A DNA stretch of 64,000 nt from Gammaproteobacteria bacterium (lineage in GTDB: Bacteria > Pseudomonadota > Gammaproteobacteria > Pseudomonadales > Azotimanducaceae_A). Location: assembly GCA_012960755.1 (NCBI GenBank), contig DUAT01000017.1:9179-73178 (forward strand), given 5' to 3'. The translations under genes and the position numbers were made by a program. The notes under the pieces are model-generated. The model was not told the DNA's origin, did no database searches, and saw nothing but the letters and a program-made list of their open reading frames with translations. This document shows, in pieces, positions 27,494-37,219 of this stretch (the first letter of the stretch is position 1; each line of letters begins with the position of its first letter).

Positions 27494-28306
27494 ATGAACA
27501 TTCTGGAATCCCTGTTGGCAAAATCAACCCCTGTGGTCGCCCCTTATGTGTGTGACGGGCTGCAAGCACGTATCGCGGAACAAGCCGGGTTTGAAGCGGT
27601 TTACATGACAGGTTTTGGTACTGCCGCCTCACGCGGTTTACCCGATGTCGGATTGCTATCAGTCACGGAAATGATCAACTCCGTACAAGTCCTGGCGGAT
27701 TCCGTAGATGTGCCAGTGATATGTGACGCTGACACCGGTTACGGTAATGCACTCAATGTTCAACGTACGGTCAGGGCCTACGAGAGAGCCGGTGCATCGG
27801 CACTACATATAGAAGATCAGGTGTGGCCAAAACGGTGTGGGTTCCTTACGGGCAAAGAAGTTATCCCATTGTCAGAGATGTTGAGTAAAGTCAAAGCAGC
27901 TGTTGACGCCAGTAGCGACATGCTCATCATTGCCCGTACCGATGCGCTTGCTCCCGAGGGCTGGGATTCGGTCGTGGAAAGAGTCAACAGTTTCCACGAG
28001 GCAGGCGCTGACCTGGTATTTGTCGATGGCATTCGCACTCGACAGAACCTTAACGACTATATTCAAAAAACCTCTGATATACCCAAACTGTACAATGGCA
28101 TACTGGACGTGCCGAAAGATGCGAACATCAGGTTGATTATTGAACCCACCACCATGTTGACAATATTTGTGGAGATGCAACGCGTCTTTAGGGCCGTGAA
28201 GCAAGGCACAGCGACCCCCATTGACGGTTCTGAATTTATCGAGATGACAAACTTACTCGGCGTGACCGAGGCACTCGCTGTTGCCGATCAGTACGCGGTG
28301 GAGTAA
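27494..28306 (+). CDS. Isocitrate lyase/PEP mutase family C-C lyase (dimethylmalate-lyase-like)
   Basis: A 270-residue TIM-barrel protein. An AGGAGG (27479-27484) nine bases before the ATG supports the start. Family motifs: metal-binding C-D-A-D-T-G-Y-G-N, then I-E-D-Q-x-x-P-K-R-C-G, which keeps the Cys of the K-[KR]-C-G-H loop needed for C-C cleavage in isocitrate, methylisocitrate and dimethylmalate lyases, although His is Phe here (K-R-C-G-F). It is 12 bases upstream of leuC-like and leuD-like genes; that exact trio occurs in nicotinate degradation of Eubacterium barkeri (dimethylmalate lyase plus dimethylmaleate hydratase). The operon therefore suggests hydration/isomerisation then cleavage of a branched dicarboxylate; the substrate is inference. 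Confidence 0.85.
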   Translation: MNILESLLAKSTPVVAPYVCDGLQARIAEQAGFEAVYMTGFGTAASRGLPDVGLLSVTEMINSVQVLADSVDVPVICDADTGYGNALNVQRTVRAYERAGASALHIEDQVWPKRCGFLTGKEVIPLSEMLSKVKAAVDASSDMLIIARTDALAPEGWDSVVERVNSFHEAGADLVFVDGIRTRQNLNDYIQKTSDIPKLYNGILDVPKDANIRLIIEPTTMLTIFVEMQRVFRAVKQGTATPIDGSEFIEMTNLLGVTEALAVADQYAVE

Positions 28307-28318
28307 CGTTTTAAAACC

Positions 28319-29728
28319 ATGAACACCCGTAATCAAACCCTGCTGGACAAAATCTGGGACCCGCATGTGGTATCAGACTTGGGTGGCGGTTACCAGCTCC
28401 TGCATGTAGATCGTCATCTGTTGCATGATCTGGGTGGACCAATGAGTCTGCGTGCAATCGAGAAACGCGACTTGAAAGTCAGGAACCCCAACCTTACGTT
28501 TGCGGTTCCAGACCACTGCGTATCCACCGCACCCAATCGTGACGAAAATTCCACGGAACTGGGTCGTCGGCTTATTCCGACACTGCGTTCCCGATGCGAA
28601 GTTGAAGGAATCACCTATTTCGACATCCATGATAAAGAACAGGGAATTGTCCATGTGGTTGGGCCAGAACTCGGCCTGACCGTGCCTGGCGTGACCCTGG
28701 TTTGCGGAGATAGCCATACTTGCACCCACGGGGCATTCGGCGCACTGGCGTGGGGTATTGGGACCTCCGAGGTTAACCATGTACTGGCAACCCAGTGTGT
28801 GATAGAGAAAAAACCTGGAAAGCTTCGCATTACTTTTACAGGCAAGGCGCCCCTGGGCGTCACAGCCAAAGACATGATTCTTTACGTGATTGGCAAGCAC
28901 GGTGCCACCCTGGGCATCGGTTGTGGCGTCGAATTCGCAGGTGATGCGGTGCAAAGTCTTTCTATGGAAGAACGCATGACCCTGTGTAACCTGTCTATAG
29001 AACTGGGGTCGAAAATAGGTCAAATCTCTCCCGATGATACTACTTACGAGTACGTTAAGGACCGTGAGTTTGGGCCTGTTGGTAAACATTGGGATCTGGC
29101 GCTTAAATATTGGCAGTCTTTACCCTCGGGTCCTGCTGCCCGGTTCGACAGGGAAATACAGATTGAAACCCCGGAGATAGCGCCGCAAATTACCTGGGGT
29201 ACCAGTCCTGAACACACCATCGGCATTAACGATGCCGTGCCCGACCCCAACGACGCACCAGACAGTACCACCGCAGCAGCCTGGCGAGCGGCACTTGACT
29301 ACATTGGACTCTCGCCGAACCAGCCCATCAAGGGCACGCCCATCCAGCGCGTATTCATCGGTTCCTGCACCAATAGCCGGTTGTCAGACCTGCAGGCAGC
29401 AGCTGACATCGCCCGGCGCGGCCAAGTTGCTGAAACCGTGACAGCCTGGGTGGTACCTGGTTCACAACGTGTTAAACGTGAGGCTGAATCATTGGGGTTG
29501 CATAAGATATTCAAGACAGCCGGATTCGAATGGCGTGAACCCGGGTGTTCCCAGTGTGTGGCAACGAACAGCGAATACGTTGCACCGTTTGAACGGTGCG
29601 TTTCAACCTCAAACCGAAACTTTGTCGGCCGCCAGGGACCGGATGCCCGGACCCATCTTGCCAGCCCCGCAATGGCCGCATTCGCCGCTATTACAGGCGT
29701 GATATCGGATATCAGGGAGATTACCTGA
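28319..29728 (+). CDS. Aconitase-family hydro-lyase large subunit (LeuC-like)
   Basis: A 469-residue protein, the length of bacterial LeuC. Iron-sulfur ligands: Cys in G-S-C-T-N-S and the pair in G-C-S-Q-C. Other signatures: I-V-H-V-V-G-P-E, C-G-D-S-H-T-C-T-H-G-A-F-G-A-L, and C-V-S-T-S-N-R-N-F near the end. It differs from E. coli LeuC around G-C-G-V-E-F-A-G and C-V-A-T-N-S-E-Y-V-A-P-F-E-R, positions near the substrate site, so a different specificity is plausible. No leuA or leuB is nearby. The stop overlaps the small-subunit ATG by one base, so the subunits are coupled. 3-Isopropylmalate dehydratase remains the default alternative. Confidence 0.9.
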   Translation: MNTRNQTLLDKIWDPHVVSDLGGGYQLLHVDRHLLHDLGGPMSLRAIEKRDLKVRNPNLTFAVPDHCVSTAPNRDENSTELGRRLIPTLRSRCEVEGITYFDIHDKEQGIVHVVGPELGLTVPGVTLVCGDSHTCTHGAFGALAWGIGTSEVNHVLATQCVIEKKPGKLRITFTGKAPLGVTAKDMILYVIGKHGATLGIGCGVEFAGDAVQSLSMEERMTLCNLSIELGSKIGQISPDDTTYEYVKDREFGPVGKHWDLALKYWQSLPSGPAARFDREIQIETPEIAPQITWGTSPEHTIGINDAVPDPNDAPDSTTAAAWRAALDYIGLSPNQPIKGTPIQRVFIGSCTNSRLSDLQAAADIARRGQVAETVTAWVVPGSQRVKREAESLGLHKIFKTAGFEWREPGCSQCVATNSEYVAPFERCVSTSNRNFVGRQGPDARTHLASPAMAAFAAITGVISDIREIT

Positions 29729-30357
29729 TGCAGAAACTCGAAACAATCCTGAGTACAGCCGTTCCGATCATGAATGCCAATATAGACACGGATGTGATCA
29801 CGCCAATGAATCGCATGACCAGCCGTTCAGAAAAACCCCTGTCTTATTTTGCTTTTGAGCCCCTGCGTTACCTTGATGGTGACGCTGACGCAGGAGAGCT
29901 CAATCCGGATTTCCCGCTCAATCAGGATAAGTACCGGGGTGCCCGAATAATGATCTGTGGTGAAAACTTTGGTTGTGGAAGTTCCCGCGAATCAGCACCA
30001 GCCGTCATAGCGGGTTTGGGTTTTCGCTGCATCATTGGCTCAAGCTTTGGGGATATTTTCTTCAACAATTGTTTTCAGCAGGGGATTTTGCCGATCCAGC
30101 TAAACCTCGAAACAGTAAACAGGCTCAAGTCCATTGCGGAAACCGGTGCAGAACTCTGTGTTGATTTACAAAAGCAGGAAATCGTAATGCCTGACGATGA
30201 CATTTTCCAATTTCATATTAATGCGCTGCGCAGGAAGTCGTTACTTGAAGGACTCGACGATATCGGCATTACGATGCAACAGGACAATCTCATCTCTGAC
30301 TGGCAGGATAAGGACCGCAAGCTTCGACCCTGGATTTACTTTGAATCTGCACCCTAA
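29728..30357 (+). CDS. Aconitase-family hydro-lyase small subunit (LeuD-like)
   Basis: A 209-residue protein starting at the ATG within the TGATG overlap (an in-frame extension to 29596 lies inside the large-subunit gene). Swivel-domain signatures: N-I-D-T-D-V-I-T-P near the start, G-E-N-F-G-C-G-S-S-R-E-S-A substrate loop, and S-S-F-G-D-I-F-F-N-N-C-F-Q-Q-G. It forms the active site jointly with the preceding large subunit. Last gene of the lyase/hydro-lyase operon. Confidence 0.92.
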   Translation: MQKLETILSTAVPIMNANIDTDVITPMNRMTSRSEKPLSYFAFEPLRYLDGDADAGELNPDFPLNQDKYRGARIMICGENFGCGSSRESAPAVIAGLGFRCIIGSSFGDIFFNNCFQQGILPIQLNLETVNRLKSIAETGAELCVDLQKQEIVMPDDDIFQFHINALRRKSLLEGLDDIGITMQQDNLISDWQDKDRKLRPWIYFESAP

Positions 30358-30379
30358 CAGGCTGCCAAAACCCCCCTGT

Positions 30380-31669
30380 TTAAGGTGCCGCCCGGGATTG
30401 CACTTCCCGGAAGACTCTCAGGAAGTTGCCACCCCAGATTTTTTCAATATCCTGCTGACTGTATCCACGCTCTAACAGGGCCACGGTCACATTCATCGCC
30501 TCGCTGGCATCGTCAAACCCGGTAATGCCACTGCCGTGATTAAAATCCGTGCCTATGCCCACGTGATCGATACCAATACGATCAACAATATAGTCAATGT
30601 GGTTAAGCAGGTCATCGATACTCCCTGGCCCCAATAACTCGCTGACGTTATTAAGAAAAATCTGTTGTGCCTGCTCGTCTTTAATCTCCCAGTACAGTTC
30701 AAACGGGTAGTAATAATCCTCTTTGACACCTGCAGTACGACGGGCGACACGAATCTGTGCGTCCAGTTCCAGGTTAGTCGAATCGAAAAGATATCCCCTG
30801 AAAGGCGCGACATGAATAACACCATCTATCTGTCCGATGCGGTCGATCTCTTCGTTCGATAAATTACGGCTGACGTCGGAGAGTTGCCGCACGTTGGAAT
30901 GACTCGCAATAACCGGCGCAATCGACAGGTCCAGTACTTGCAGCGTCGCAGCCTTGGAAAGTTGCGAGACATCAACTATGCCCCCCAGTTCATTAATCCG
31001 CTTGATGGCCTGCCTGCCTAACCCTGACAGTCCGCCGTGTTCCTCCTCGGGTTCGTGTGCACTTATCTCGCCTATGTAGATGGGCCGGGATGAATCCGCA
31101 AAATCGTTGTGGCCCATATGAGTCAGGGCGAATACTCTGACCCCTGCAGCATAAAATTCGTCTAATCCAGACACATCTGTACCCAGGATTCTGGCATTCT
31201 GAAAACCGAGGATCAGTGCACCCTTGCCATCGGCATGAGCCTGAACGAGCTCATCGGCAGAATGCGCCAAAATCACATTGTTGGCAGGATCCTCAGTCAT
31301 CGCAATAACTGCGGCAAGCTCCTCATTCGCCCTGGCACGAGCCTGCGCATAGCCTTCTGCATTTCTTGGCCCCGGCCCAACCGCGATGGCCATGACAACC
31401 GCATCAACGCCACCTGCCCGCATCTTTCCCGGTGCTACTTTCGACAAGCCATCGGTGCCTGCATATCGGGATTCCTTACCGGGAATCTCGATATCTGCAT
31501 GTGCATCCAGAACGAATGCCCTGGCGTGAATGGACTGTGCGCTTTCCTGCGCCGGTGTTTCAGCAATGGTTCGGCCGTTCGATGGATCATCTGCTGGCTG
31601 CGAACACGCGCCAATTGTTAACGTCGCCGCGAAGAACAGCGATCGATGTATATGGCTCGGAGTCGGCAT
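30380..31669 (-). CDS. Membrane dipeptidase (peptidase M19), lipoprotein
   Basis: About 430 residues from Met at 31669 (a 20-codon longer frame has no signal sequence). A lipoprotein signal with lipobox L-T-I-G-A-C-S is at the N-terminus, so the protein is predicted to be lipid-anchored. M19 zinc site: H-A-D in V-L-D-A-H-A-D, H in A-L-T-H-M-G-H-N, S-H-S-N-V-R for the second His set, and D-H-V-G-I-G-T-D-F-N with the conserved Asp. Relatives cleave D-amino-acid-containing or beta-lactam-like dipeptides. It converges on the leuD-like gene. Confidence 0.92.
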   Translation of the reverse strand: MPTPSHIHRSLFFAATLTIGACSQPADDPSNGRTIAETPAQESAQSIHARAFVLDAHADIEIPGKESRYAGTDGLSKVAPGKMRAGGVDAVVMAIAVGPGPRNAEGYAQARARANEELAAVIAMTEDPANNVILAHSADELVQAHADGKGALILGFQNARILGTDVSGLDEFYAAGVRVFALTHMGHNDFADSSRPIYIGEISAHEPEEEHGGLSGLGRQAIKRINELGGIVDVSQLSKAATLQVLDLSIAPVIASHSNVRQLSDVSRNLSNEEIDRIGQIDGVIHVAPFRGYLFDSTNLELDAQIRVARRTAGVKEDYYYPFELYWEIKDEQAQQIFLNNVSELLGPGSIDDLLNHIDYIVDRIGIDHVGIGTDFNHGSGITGFDDASEAMNVTVALLERGYSQQDIEKIWGGNFLRVFREVQSRAAP

Positions 31670-31734
31670 AAAGAGTATTTCCGGCTTGGGGTGAAGTGGC
31701 AGAGTAAACCTTCTCGTAACGGGGCACAAACAGC

Positions 31735-32838
31735 TTATCGGCGATTTTTTTTGCCCCTCTGCAACGCCCTGCGATCAAAAACTTCCTGACAGGTAACCTG
31801 AAACTGATGCCAGAGTTTTTCCGCATCTTCTCTGGGTAAAGGGTTAACACCCTTCCACTGCAGCTGAAGGATTTTTATTTCTTCCGCGGCTTGCTTCATA
31901 TCCACTGAAGCTGACAAGCGCTGCGCCTCTTTAATCAGGGCCTCAGCTTTCTGGCGATTCTGGTTTCTTTGGTTGTCCAAGCCGTCAAAATACGACGACC
32001 GCCGATCAAAAAAAGACTGCGTGACAGTTTGAAACTCACGCCACAATTTTTCCGAGTCATGTTGCGGCAAAGGGTTCACCGTTTTCCAATCCTGACGCAG
32101 ATTCTTAATCGCTTCCCCGGTTTTTTTCCAATCGCTGGATCCGGCAAGTTTTATTGCCTTACTAATGAGTCGCTCTGCTTTCTTCTTGTTGGCCAGCCGT
32201 AATTTGTCCTGCTGCACAAAATGTTTACCCCTGGCATCAAAAAACAGTTGTGTTGCTGTTTGAAATCGCAACCATAGCTTTTCACTGTCTTGCCTCGATA
32301 TTGACTTCAGCTGCTGCCATTCCAGTTGCAGTTGCTTGATCGAATCTGCGGTTTTTTTCCAATCCGTCAGGGGTGCCAGTTTTTCCGCCTGTCGGCATAA
32401 TTTCAGAGCCTGGTTACGAGTCACGCGCTGTTCAGCAACACAGCACGAATAACACAACTGATGTGAGCTGGTATCAAAAAACGAAACCCTGCAGTTCGAA
32501 CAGCATTTACTTTGTACTTTTGAATCTTCCAGAAGACCTTTTTGTTCTACATGTTGTTCCCATGCTTCAATACCCCGTTCATAGGTCACTCCACTCTTCT
32601 CGGTAATTTTGTGGCTATGGGGAATGTTAAAGGGAAACGACTTGAACGTGATGGTTGAGTCATAGACCGCCATCGAAATTCTCGCGATTTCTATTTTGTA
32701 TTCATTGACCTGTTTTAGTCTGCCGTCCTTCAGTGTATGAACAATCACCAGGTACTGACCTTGCTTTTTTACAGACTGACCGGCAACGGTCCATTGCGTG
32801 TCAGGTGAAACAGCGTCCACCTCAATTTTACCAACCAT
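31735..32838 (-). CDS. DUF349-repeat protein with Cys-rich centre
   Basis: A 367-residue protein with three copies of a DUF349-like helical repeat (about residues 145-210, 222-287 and 297-358), each with the pattern W-K-K-T or M-K-Q-A, L-x-x-x-W-x-x-L/V, then S-E-K-L-W-x-x-F-Q and F-F-D-x-R or a close variant. The N-terminal 100 residues are beta-rich and of unknown family. Between them a Cys cluster (C-C-S-N-C, C-Y-S-C-C) could bind zinc. DUF349 proteins are cytoplasmic, RNA- or ribosome-linked in a few cases; nothing more can be said here. Confidence 0.8.
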   Translation of the reverse strand: MVGKIEVDAVSPDTQWTVAGQSVKKQGQYLVIVHTLKDGRLKQVNEYKIEIARISMAVYDSTITFKSFPFNIPHSHKITEKSGVTYERGIEAWEQHVEQKGLLEDSKVQSKCCSNCRVSFFDTSSHQLCYSCCVAEQRVTRNQALKLCRQAEKLAPLTDWKKTADSIKQLQLEWQQLKSISRQDSEKLWLRFQTATQLFFDARGKHFVQQDKLRLANKKKAERLISKAIKLAGSSDWKKTGEAIKNLRQDWKTVNPLPQHDSEKLWREFQTVTQSFFDRRSSYFDGLDNQRNQNRQKAEALIKEAQRLSASVDMKQAAEEIKILQLQWKGVNPLPREDAEKLWHQFQVTCQEVFDRRALQRGKKNRR

Positions 32839-33026
32839 AGGATTCCTTTACCGCTAGTGGCTGGTGTTACGAGCAAACATACATCCGTAACGCGCCGCCA
32901 AAAATAACCTGATTGATTAAGGCTAGCATTACGCTTTGAATTGGCAATAGATTGAAGTGGAATTGACGACGAGCATCACTATTCGAGTGCCGAGCTGCAA
33001 CTGCCCTGGATTTCAGAGGTGAAACA

Positions 33027-35024
33027 TCAGTTTGTCATATATTGCTGACGTGCCTCGGCGCTGATGAATTTTTCCTGTTCATAAAGGTAACTGTGGATAC
33101 CCACCATCCGGGCAATATCCTCAAAACTCCGGTTCTGGAATTCTCCCTCGCGATTAGCGATGTTCTCGGATTCCGTCGGGTCAGCAATCAGGTCGAAAAC
33201 CTGACCCTTGCCTTCTGCCAGAGAATACAAAAACTTCAGATGGCCCTGGCGCAAACCGTAGTAGCTGAGGTGAAACGGGTTGTTGAAATATACTTTGCGG
33301 TCAGCCTTTTTACGCAACAACGAGGTGCCGATCCCGTGGTTAAGTCCCGATAGACCGAATATGTCCATAACGGTGGGCAGCAGGTCAACCTGACTGCCAA
33401 GGTCATCGATTACCGTCGCCTGAACCCGGTCGTCTGCAAGAATCAGCAGTGGAATACGCAGGTTCTCCTCGTACAGATAGCTGATCAACATATGGTTATC
33501 ATAATGTTCACCCATCGGGGTGGCGGTGTCGGCCATGATGAAGACAATGGTATTTTTTGCCAGACCCCGTTCCCGCAGCAACTTAACAAAGAGGCCAAGG
33601 GTATGGTCGCTGTAATTGAATGAACGGAGATAATTGGCATATTCAAGAGCCGGATCAACATTCTTGAACTCCGGCGGCTCGTACCACCCTGGGACATCCC
33701 AGGGATGATGATTGGAAACGGTAAACATGGTTAAAAATGCCGGACCCTTACTATCCTGTTCCGCCAGCCAATCGACGGCATATTGCATTAGGTATTCATC
33801 GTGCAGTCCCCAGCTGCTCGACTCTTCAATATCGGGATACGCGGCAAGAATGTCCAGACCGCCGTAGATGACATCGTAGTAATGACTACCAAAGAACTCG
33901 GATTTTCCCTCGAAATCCAGCGAACCGTTGTGAAAAAAGCCATTTATGTAGCCGTTTTTCTTGAACATCTCAGGTAGCCCGAGCAACGGAAGACCAGACT
34001 GATTAGACTGCACTGCCAGTTCGGAAAATTTCGGCAAAACGCCAAACAAACTGGAAATCACCGCCCGCGTCGTTTGAACACCGGTAGCGTAGAAATTCTT
34101 AAACAGCACACCTTCACCAGCCAGACGATCAAACTCCGGGCTTGCCTGGTGGAGACCACCCAGCACGCCCACATCTTTAGCCCGGTAGGATTCCAGAAAC
34201 AGGAATACCAGATGGGGATTTTCCGATGGAGCAACTTTGATATCAAAGGCCCTCTCTCCCGCAAACCCTGTAGTGTTCTTCAGTAGAGGGTAGTCGCTAT
34301 CGACAACCTCAAACTGTTCCTGTGGCGTCACGGGAATGACATATTGTGGAGGTTCAATGTCCCCGATTGGATTCGTTTCCAAAGACTGCCAGAGACGATA
34401 CTGACTTTTGACCAGCGCATTGGCATAGGTTTCAGAGAGGCTTTTGTTCTGGATAGCATAAAAGAAAGCAGCCAGCCCTATAAGCGGTACCGCGATGATC
34501 GTGATTCTTTGTGGCTGGTAAACATATTCGCTGTCGCGATACCTGCCAAACAGCCAGACACTTGCGACGACGACCACAACAATGCCGAAAAGCCATGCAA
34601 CAGGATTCAATGATTGCGCAGAGCTTAAAAACGGCGCCGGGTCTGCAAGAAACATCAGATGGCTGAAACTCATACGGATACCAAGTCTCAGGTAAAGAAA
34701 GAAATCAACGATAAAATAAATGTTACTGGCCAGAAGCAAGCCAAGGCTAATCCCAAAAAATCCCCGGTGGGTCAGATTTAACACCCGACAAATAAGCAGC
34801 GACACCAGCACCATTTGTGCCCCGACTCCGATATCCTGGACAAAGCCGGACACAAGCACGCTGAGCGGGGCTGTTCCTGAGCCAGCTCCGGAAAAAAAGA
34901 TTATCAGTCGAAATACAAAAGGTAGAACAACCCACAGGCTGATTAAAACGAGTAGCGATTTTGTGTGAACAATTGTGCTATCGGGCGCAGACGGCTCAGG
35001 TTTGTGAAACGGTTTGTGAAACAT
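33027..35024 (-). CDS. Membrane-anchored sulfatase-fold protein, LTA synthase/phosphoglycerol transferase-like
   Basis: A 665-residue protein with about five N-terminal TM segments (to about residue 200) and an extracytoplasmic alkaline-phosphatase/sulfatase domain. Metal-site Glu is in F-L-F-L-E-S-Y-R-A-K-D; the Thr nucleophile is probably Thr318 or Thr319 in A-T-G-V-Q-T-T-R-A; later motifs are F-M-A-D-T-A-T-P and H-Y-D-N-H-M-L. In Gram-negative bacteria such proteins transfer phosphoglycerol or phosphoethanolamine to periplasmic glucans or lipid A. The target here is unknown. It is divergent from the next gene, a polytopic membrane protein that may act on envelope glycans too. Confidence 0.9.
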   Translation of the reverse strand: MFHKPFHKPEPSAPDSTIVHTKSLLVLISLWVVLPFVFRLIIFFSGAGSGTAPLSVLVSGFVQDIGVGAQMVLVSLLICRVLNLTHRGFFGISLGLLLASNIYFIVDFFLYLRLGIRMSFSHLMFLADPAPFLSSAQSLNPVAWLFGIVVVVVASVWLFGRYRDSEYVYQPQRITIIAVPLIGLAAFFYAIQNKSLSETYANALVKSQYRLWQSLETNPIGDIEPPQYVIPVTPQEQFEVVDSDYPLLKNTTGFAGERAFDIKVAPSENPHLVFLFLESYRAKDVGVLGGLHQASPEFDRLAGEGVLFKNFYATGVQTTRAVISSLFGVLPKFSELAVQSNQSGLPLLGLPEMFKKNGYINGFFHNGSLDFEGKSEFFGSHYYDVIYGGLDILAAYPDIEESSSWGLHDEYLMQYAVDWLAEQDSKGPAFLTMFTVSNHHPWDVPGWYEPPEFKNVDPALEYANYLRSFNYSDHTLGLFVKLLRERGLAKNTIVFIMADTATPMGEHYDNHMLISYLYEENLRIPLLILADDRVQATVIDDLGSQVDLLPTVMDIFGLSGLNHGIGTSLLRKKADRKVYFNNPFHLSYYGLRQGHLKFLYSLAEGKGQVFDLIADPTESENIANREGEFQNRSFEDIARMVGIHSYLYEQEKFISAEARQQYMTN

Positions 35025-35234
35025 ACGCGGATGTTACGCGACATTTACCCGACGTAAAAGAACAAACAGACGGCTCTCGTTGTGACCTGATATCGACCCC
35101 TGCTGCTTAACCGTTAGTCAGCATATTCCACCACTTCAGCCGTGATCCACTTGATAGTGACCTGGATTCGGTATGGCATGCCGCATATGCCATACTGGCC
35201 AGAACCCGTTTTTAACGTCATTTAACAGCGACCT

Positions 35235-37079
35235 ATGAGTTCATTGATGAAACGAGTGTTAACCCCTGTGGATCAGGAACTGACGACGAAGATCCTGTGG
35301 TGCCTCGCTGGCTTGCTGGTCCTGGCTATTTACAGTTCGATGTTCTTACCGATATTCCCGAATTCAGCTGGGCAATTGGGAACTGACTGGGGGTTGAACG
35401 TATTTCCAAAGTGGCTTGCCACAGCCTACTGGTTCGAGACAAACGGCTTCTTCTCAATCCCTCATTTTACGCCCGCTATTTGCGGCGGAGTACCATTGTT
35501 GGCAGATCCTCAGTCGATGGTGTATTCGCTACCACAACTGTATTTCTATTTTTTCGACGGGATTATCGCGATTCATCTGACGGTGATGACCTTCGCCGCT
35601 TTGGGTTACTTCGGCATGTACCTGCTGCTACGCAACCGGTTTGACTGTTGTCGTGCAGCAGCCTTTTTTGGAAGTGTCATATTTCTCTTCAACAGTTTTT
35701 TCATCGAGCGCATGGCTATCGGACATGCCACCTTCCATTCTTTTATGCTGGTTCCGTTGATTGCATACACCTGTCTATCACGGAGCCTGAGGTTAGCAGC
35801 CGCCGGTGGAGGGCTTTTGTTCGCCTATATGGTTTTATCCGGCGGCGCCGTCATTGTTCCTGTCGCAGCGGCGGCCGTGTTTGCTCTCGGGCTGCTTCGC
35901 TGCCTCAAGCTTCACTCGCTAAAACTTCGCTGCCAAAGAGAAGACAGCATTAAACGCTTCTTCGGCGCTTTCATCATGGCGGCCCTGGCGGGCATCGCTA
36001 TCGCCGCGGTGAAACTGGTACCTGCACTTGCATACATGGCTGAATTCCCCAGGGATGGTTATCTCTTACCTGGATTCCCAGGTCTCCGGGAAACTGCACA
36101 AACAGCTTTCACCTTACTCTTCTTCGACTCGAGCCTGACAGAAGCCATGGCAAGTCTGGTCAATGTACAGTGGCTATTGGGTACTCATGAGTTTCAATAC
36201 GGTGTTAGCCCTGTTCCCCTGCTTATCATACTGGTTGCGACGGTTCCCTGGGTATCTCATTACGCCCGTTCGCGAACCTTGCCGTCTCTTGATCCTGCCA
36301 CAACAGGTATTGCGGCTCTGTTCTTGGTCACGCTGGCTATTCCACTGGTTCTAAATATGTACGGGCCAACCTGGAATGCATTTCTGAAGACAATCCCATT
36401 TATCAAAAACAGCACGACCCAGTTGCGCTGGTTTGCTCTGTACATTCCCATTATCGCAGTAACAGCAGCTATTGCACTTAACGGATTGAAGGCCCGATCT
36501 TCAATAAAAACAACGATCACCGGATTGGCCGTCCTGGCAATTCTAGTGTTTAACATTCTGGACATTGACGACTACCCGATTGCACAACCCTACAATCCAA
36601 GCGATATATTGGCGGCAAATGCCGCGTTACAAGCCGGGGGATCAGTTCCGAAGATCCGAGAAATTACCATGTACACAAACCAGCAGGACCGGGCTGGCGG
36701 CGTGGTGGAACGAAACGGTGACCTTGCCCATGGCGGCAGTCAGTTGATCTGCTCAGAACCCCTGTTTGGCTACCAGTTGGAATTTTTTCGATTAGGACCA
36801 CTGACACCCGGCGCTATTACTCAAGTGACAGGGGGCTACCTTAATATCAAAAACCCTGCCTGTTATCTTTACCCGGCAGAAAATAGCTGCCAGCCAGGGG
36901 ATCACTTCACCGAAGATCAGATCGAGGAGGCAAAGCAATTCGCCAGCTATAAACCCTTTCAATGGAAGCAACCGATTCGCCAACGCATCGCCGGATATCT
37001 TTCGTTGATCAGTCTGGTCGCCTGCCTGTGCATCCTGATTTTATCAATCAAAGGATTGGTGACTAAAACAGGTGAGTAA
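35235..37079 (+). CDS. Polytopic membrane protein, GT-C/YfhO-like
   Basis: A 614-residue protein with about eleven TM segments, a long N-terminal periplasmic loop (T-D-W-G-L-N-V-F-P-K-W, C-G-G-V-P-L-L-A-D-P) and a soluble C-terminal region of about 110 residues before a final TM. The D-P-Q-S-M-V-Y-S-L-P-Q-L-Y pattern after the first TM resembles YfhO/GT-C-type membrane glycosyltransferases, which use polyprenyl-phosphate sugars. The resemblance is weak, so treat the function as unknown. It is transcribed divergently from the LTA-synthase-like gene. Confidence 0.6.
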   Translation: MSSLMKRVLTPVDQELTTKILWCLAGLLVLAIYSSMFLPIFPNSAGQLGTDWGLNVFPKWLATAYWFETNGFFSIPHFTPAICGGVPLLADPQSMVYSLPQLYFYFFDGIIAIHLTVMTFAALGYFGMYLLLRNRFDCCRAAAFFGSVIFLFNSFFIERMAIGHATFHSFMLVPLIAYTCLSRSLRLAAAGGGLLFAYMVLSGGAVIVPVAAAAVFALGLLRCLKLHSLKLRCQREDSIKRFFGAFIMAALAGIAIAAVKLVPALAYMAEFPRDGYLLPGFPGLRETAQTAFTLLFFDSSLTEAMASLVNVQWLLGTHEFQYGVSPVPLLIILVATVPWVSHYARSRTLPSLDPATTGIAALFLVTLAIPLVLNMYGPTWNAFLKTIPFIKNSTTQLRWFALYIPIIAVTAAIALNGLKARSSIKTTITGLAVLAILVFNILDIDDYPIAQPYNPSDILAANAALQAGGSVPKIREITMYTNQQDRAGGVVERNGDLAHGGSQLICSEPLFGYQLEFFRLGPLTPGAITQVTGGYLNIKNPACYLYPAENSCQPGDHFTEDQIEEAKQFASYKPFQWKQPIRQRIAGYLSLISLVACLCILILSIKGLVTKTGE

Positions 37080-37219
37080 TTCTGCGCCAAATTTAAGGAT
37101 TTCTTCCGTCATCTGTGTTTAACATTGATTAGCGCTTGCGAACCTCGCGCAGATTGGCATCATGGGTGCCGTTTCAGTATTCAATGTATCAGTAGTAGAG
37201 AAATCAGGAGATTCGATCA

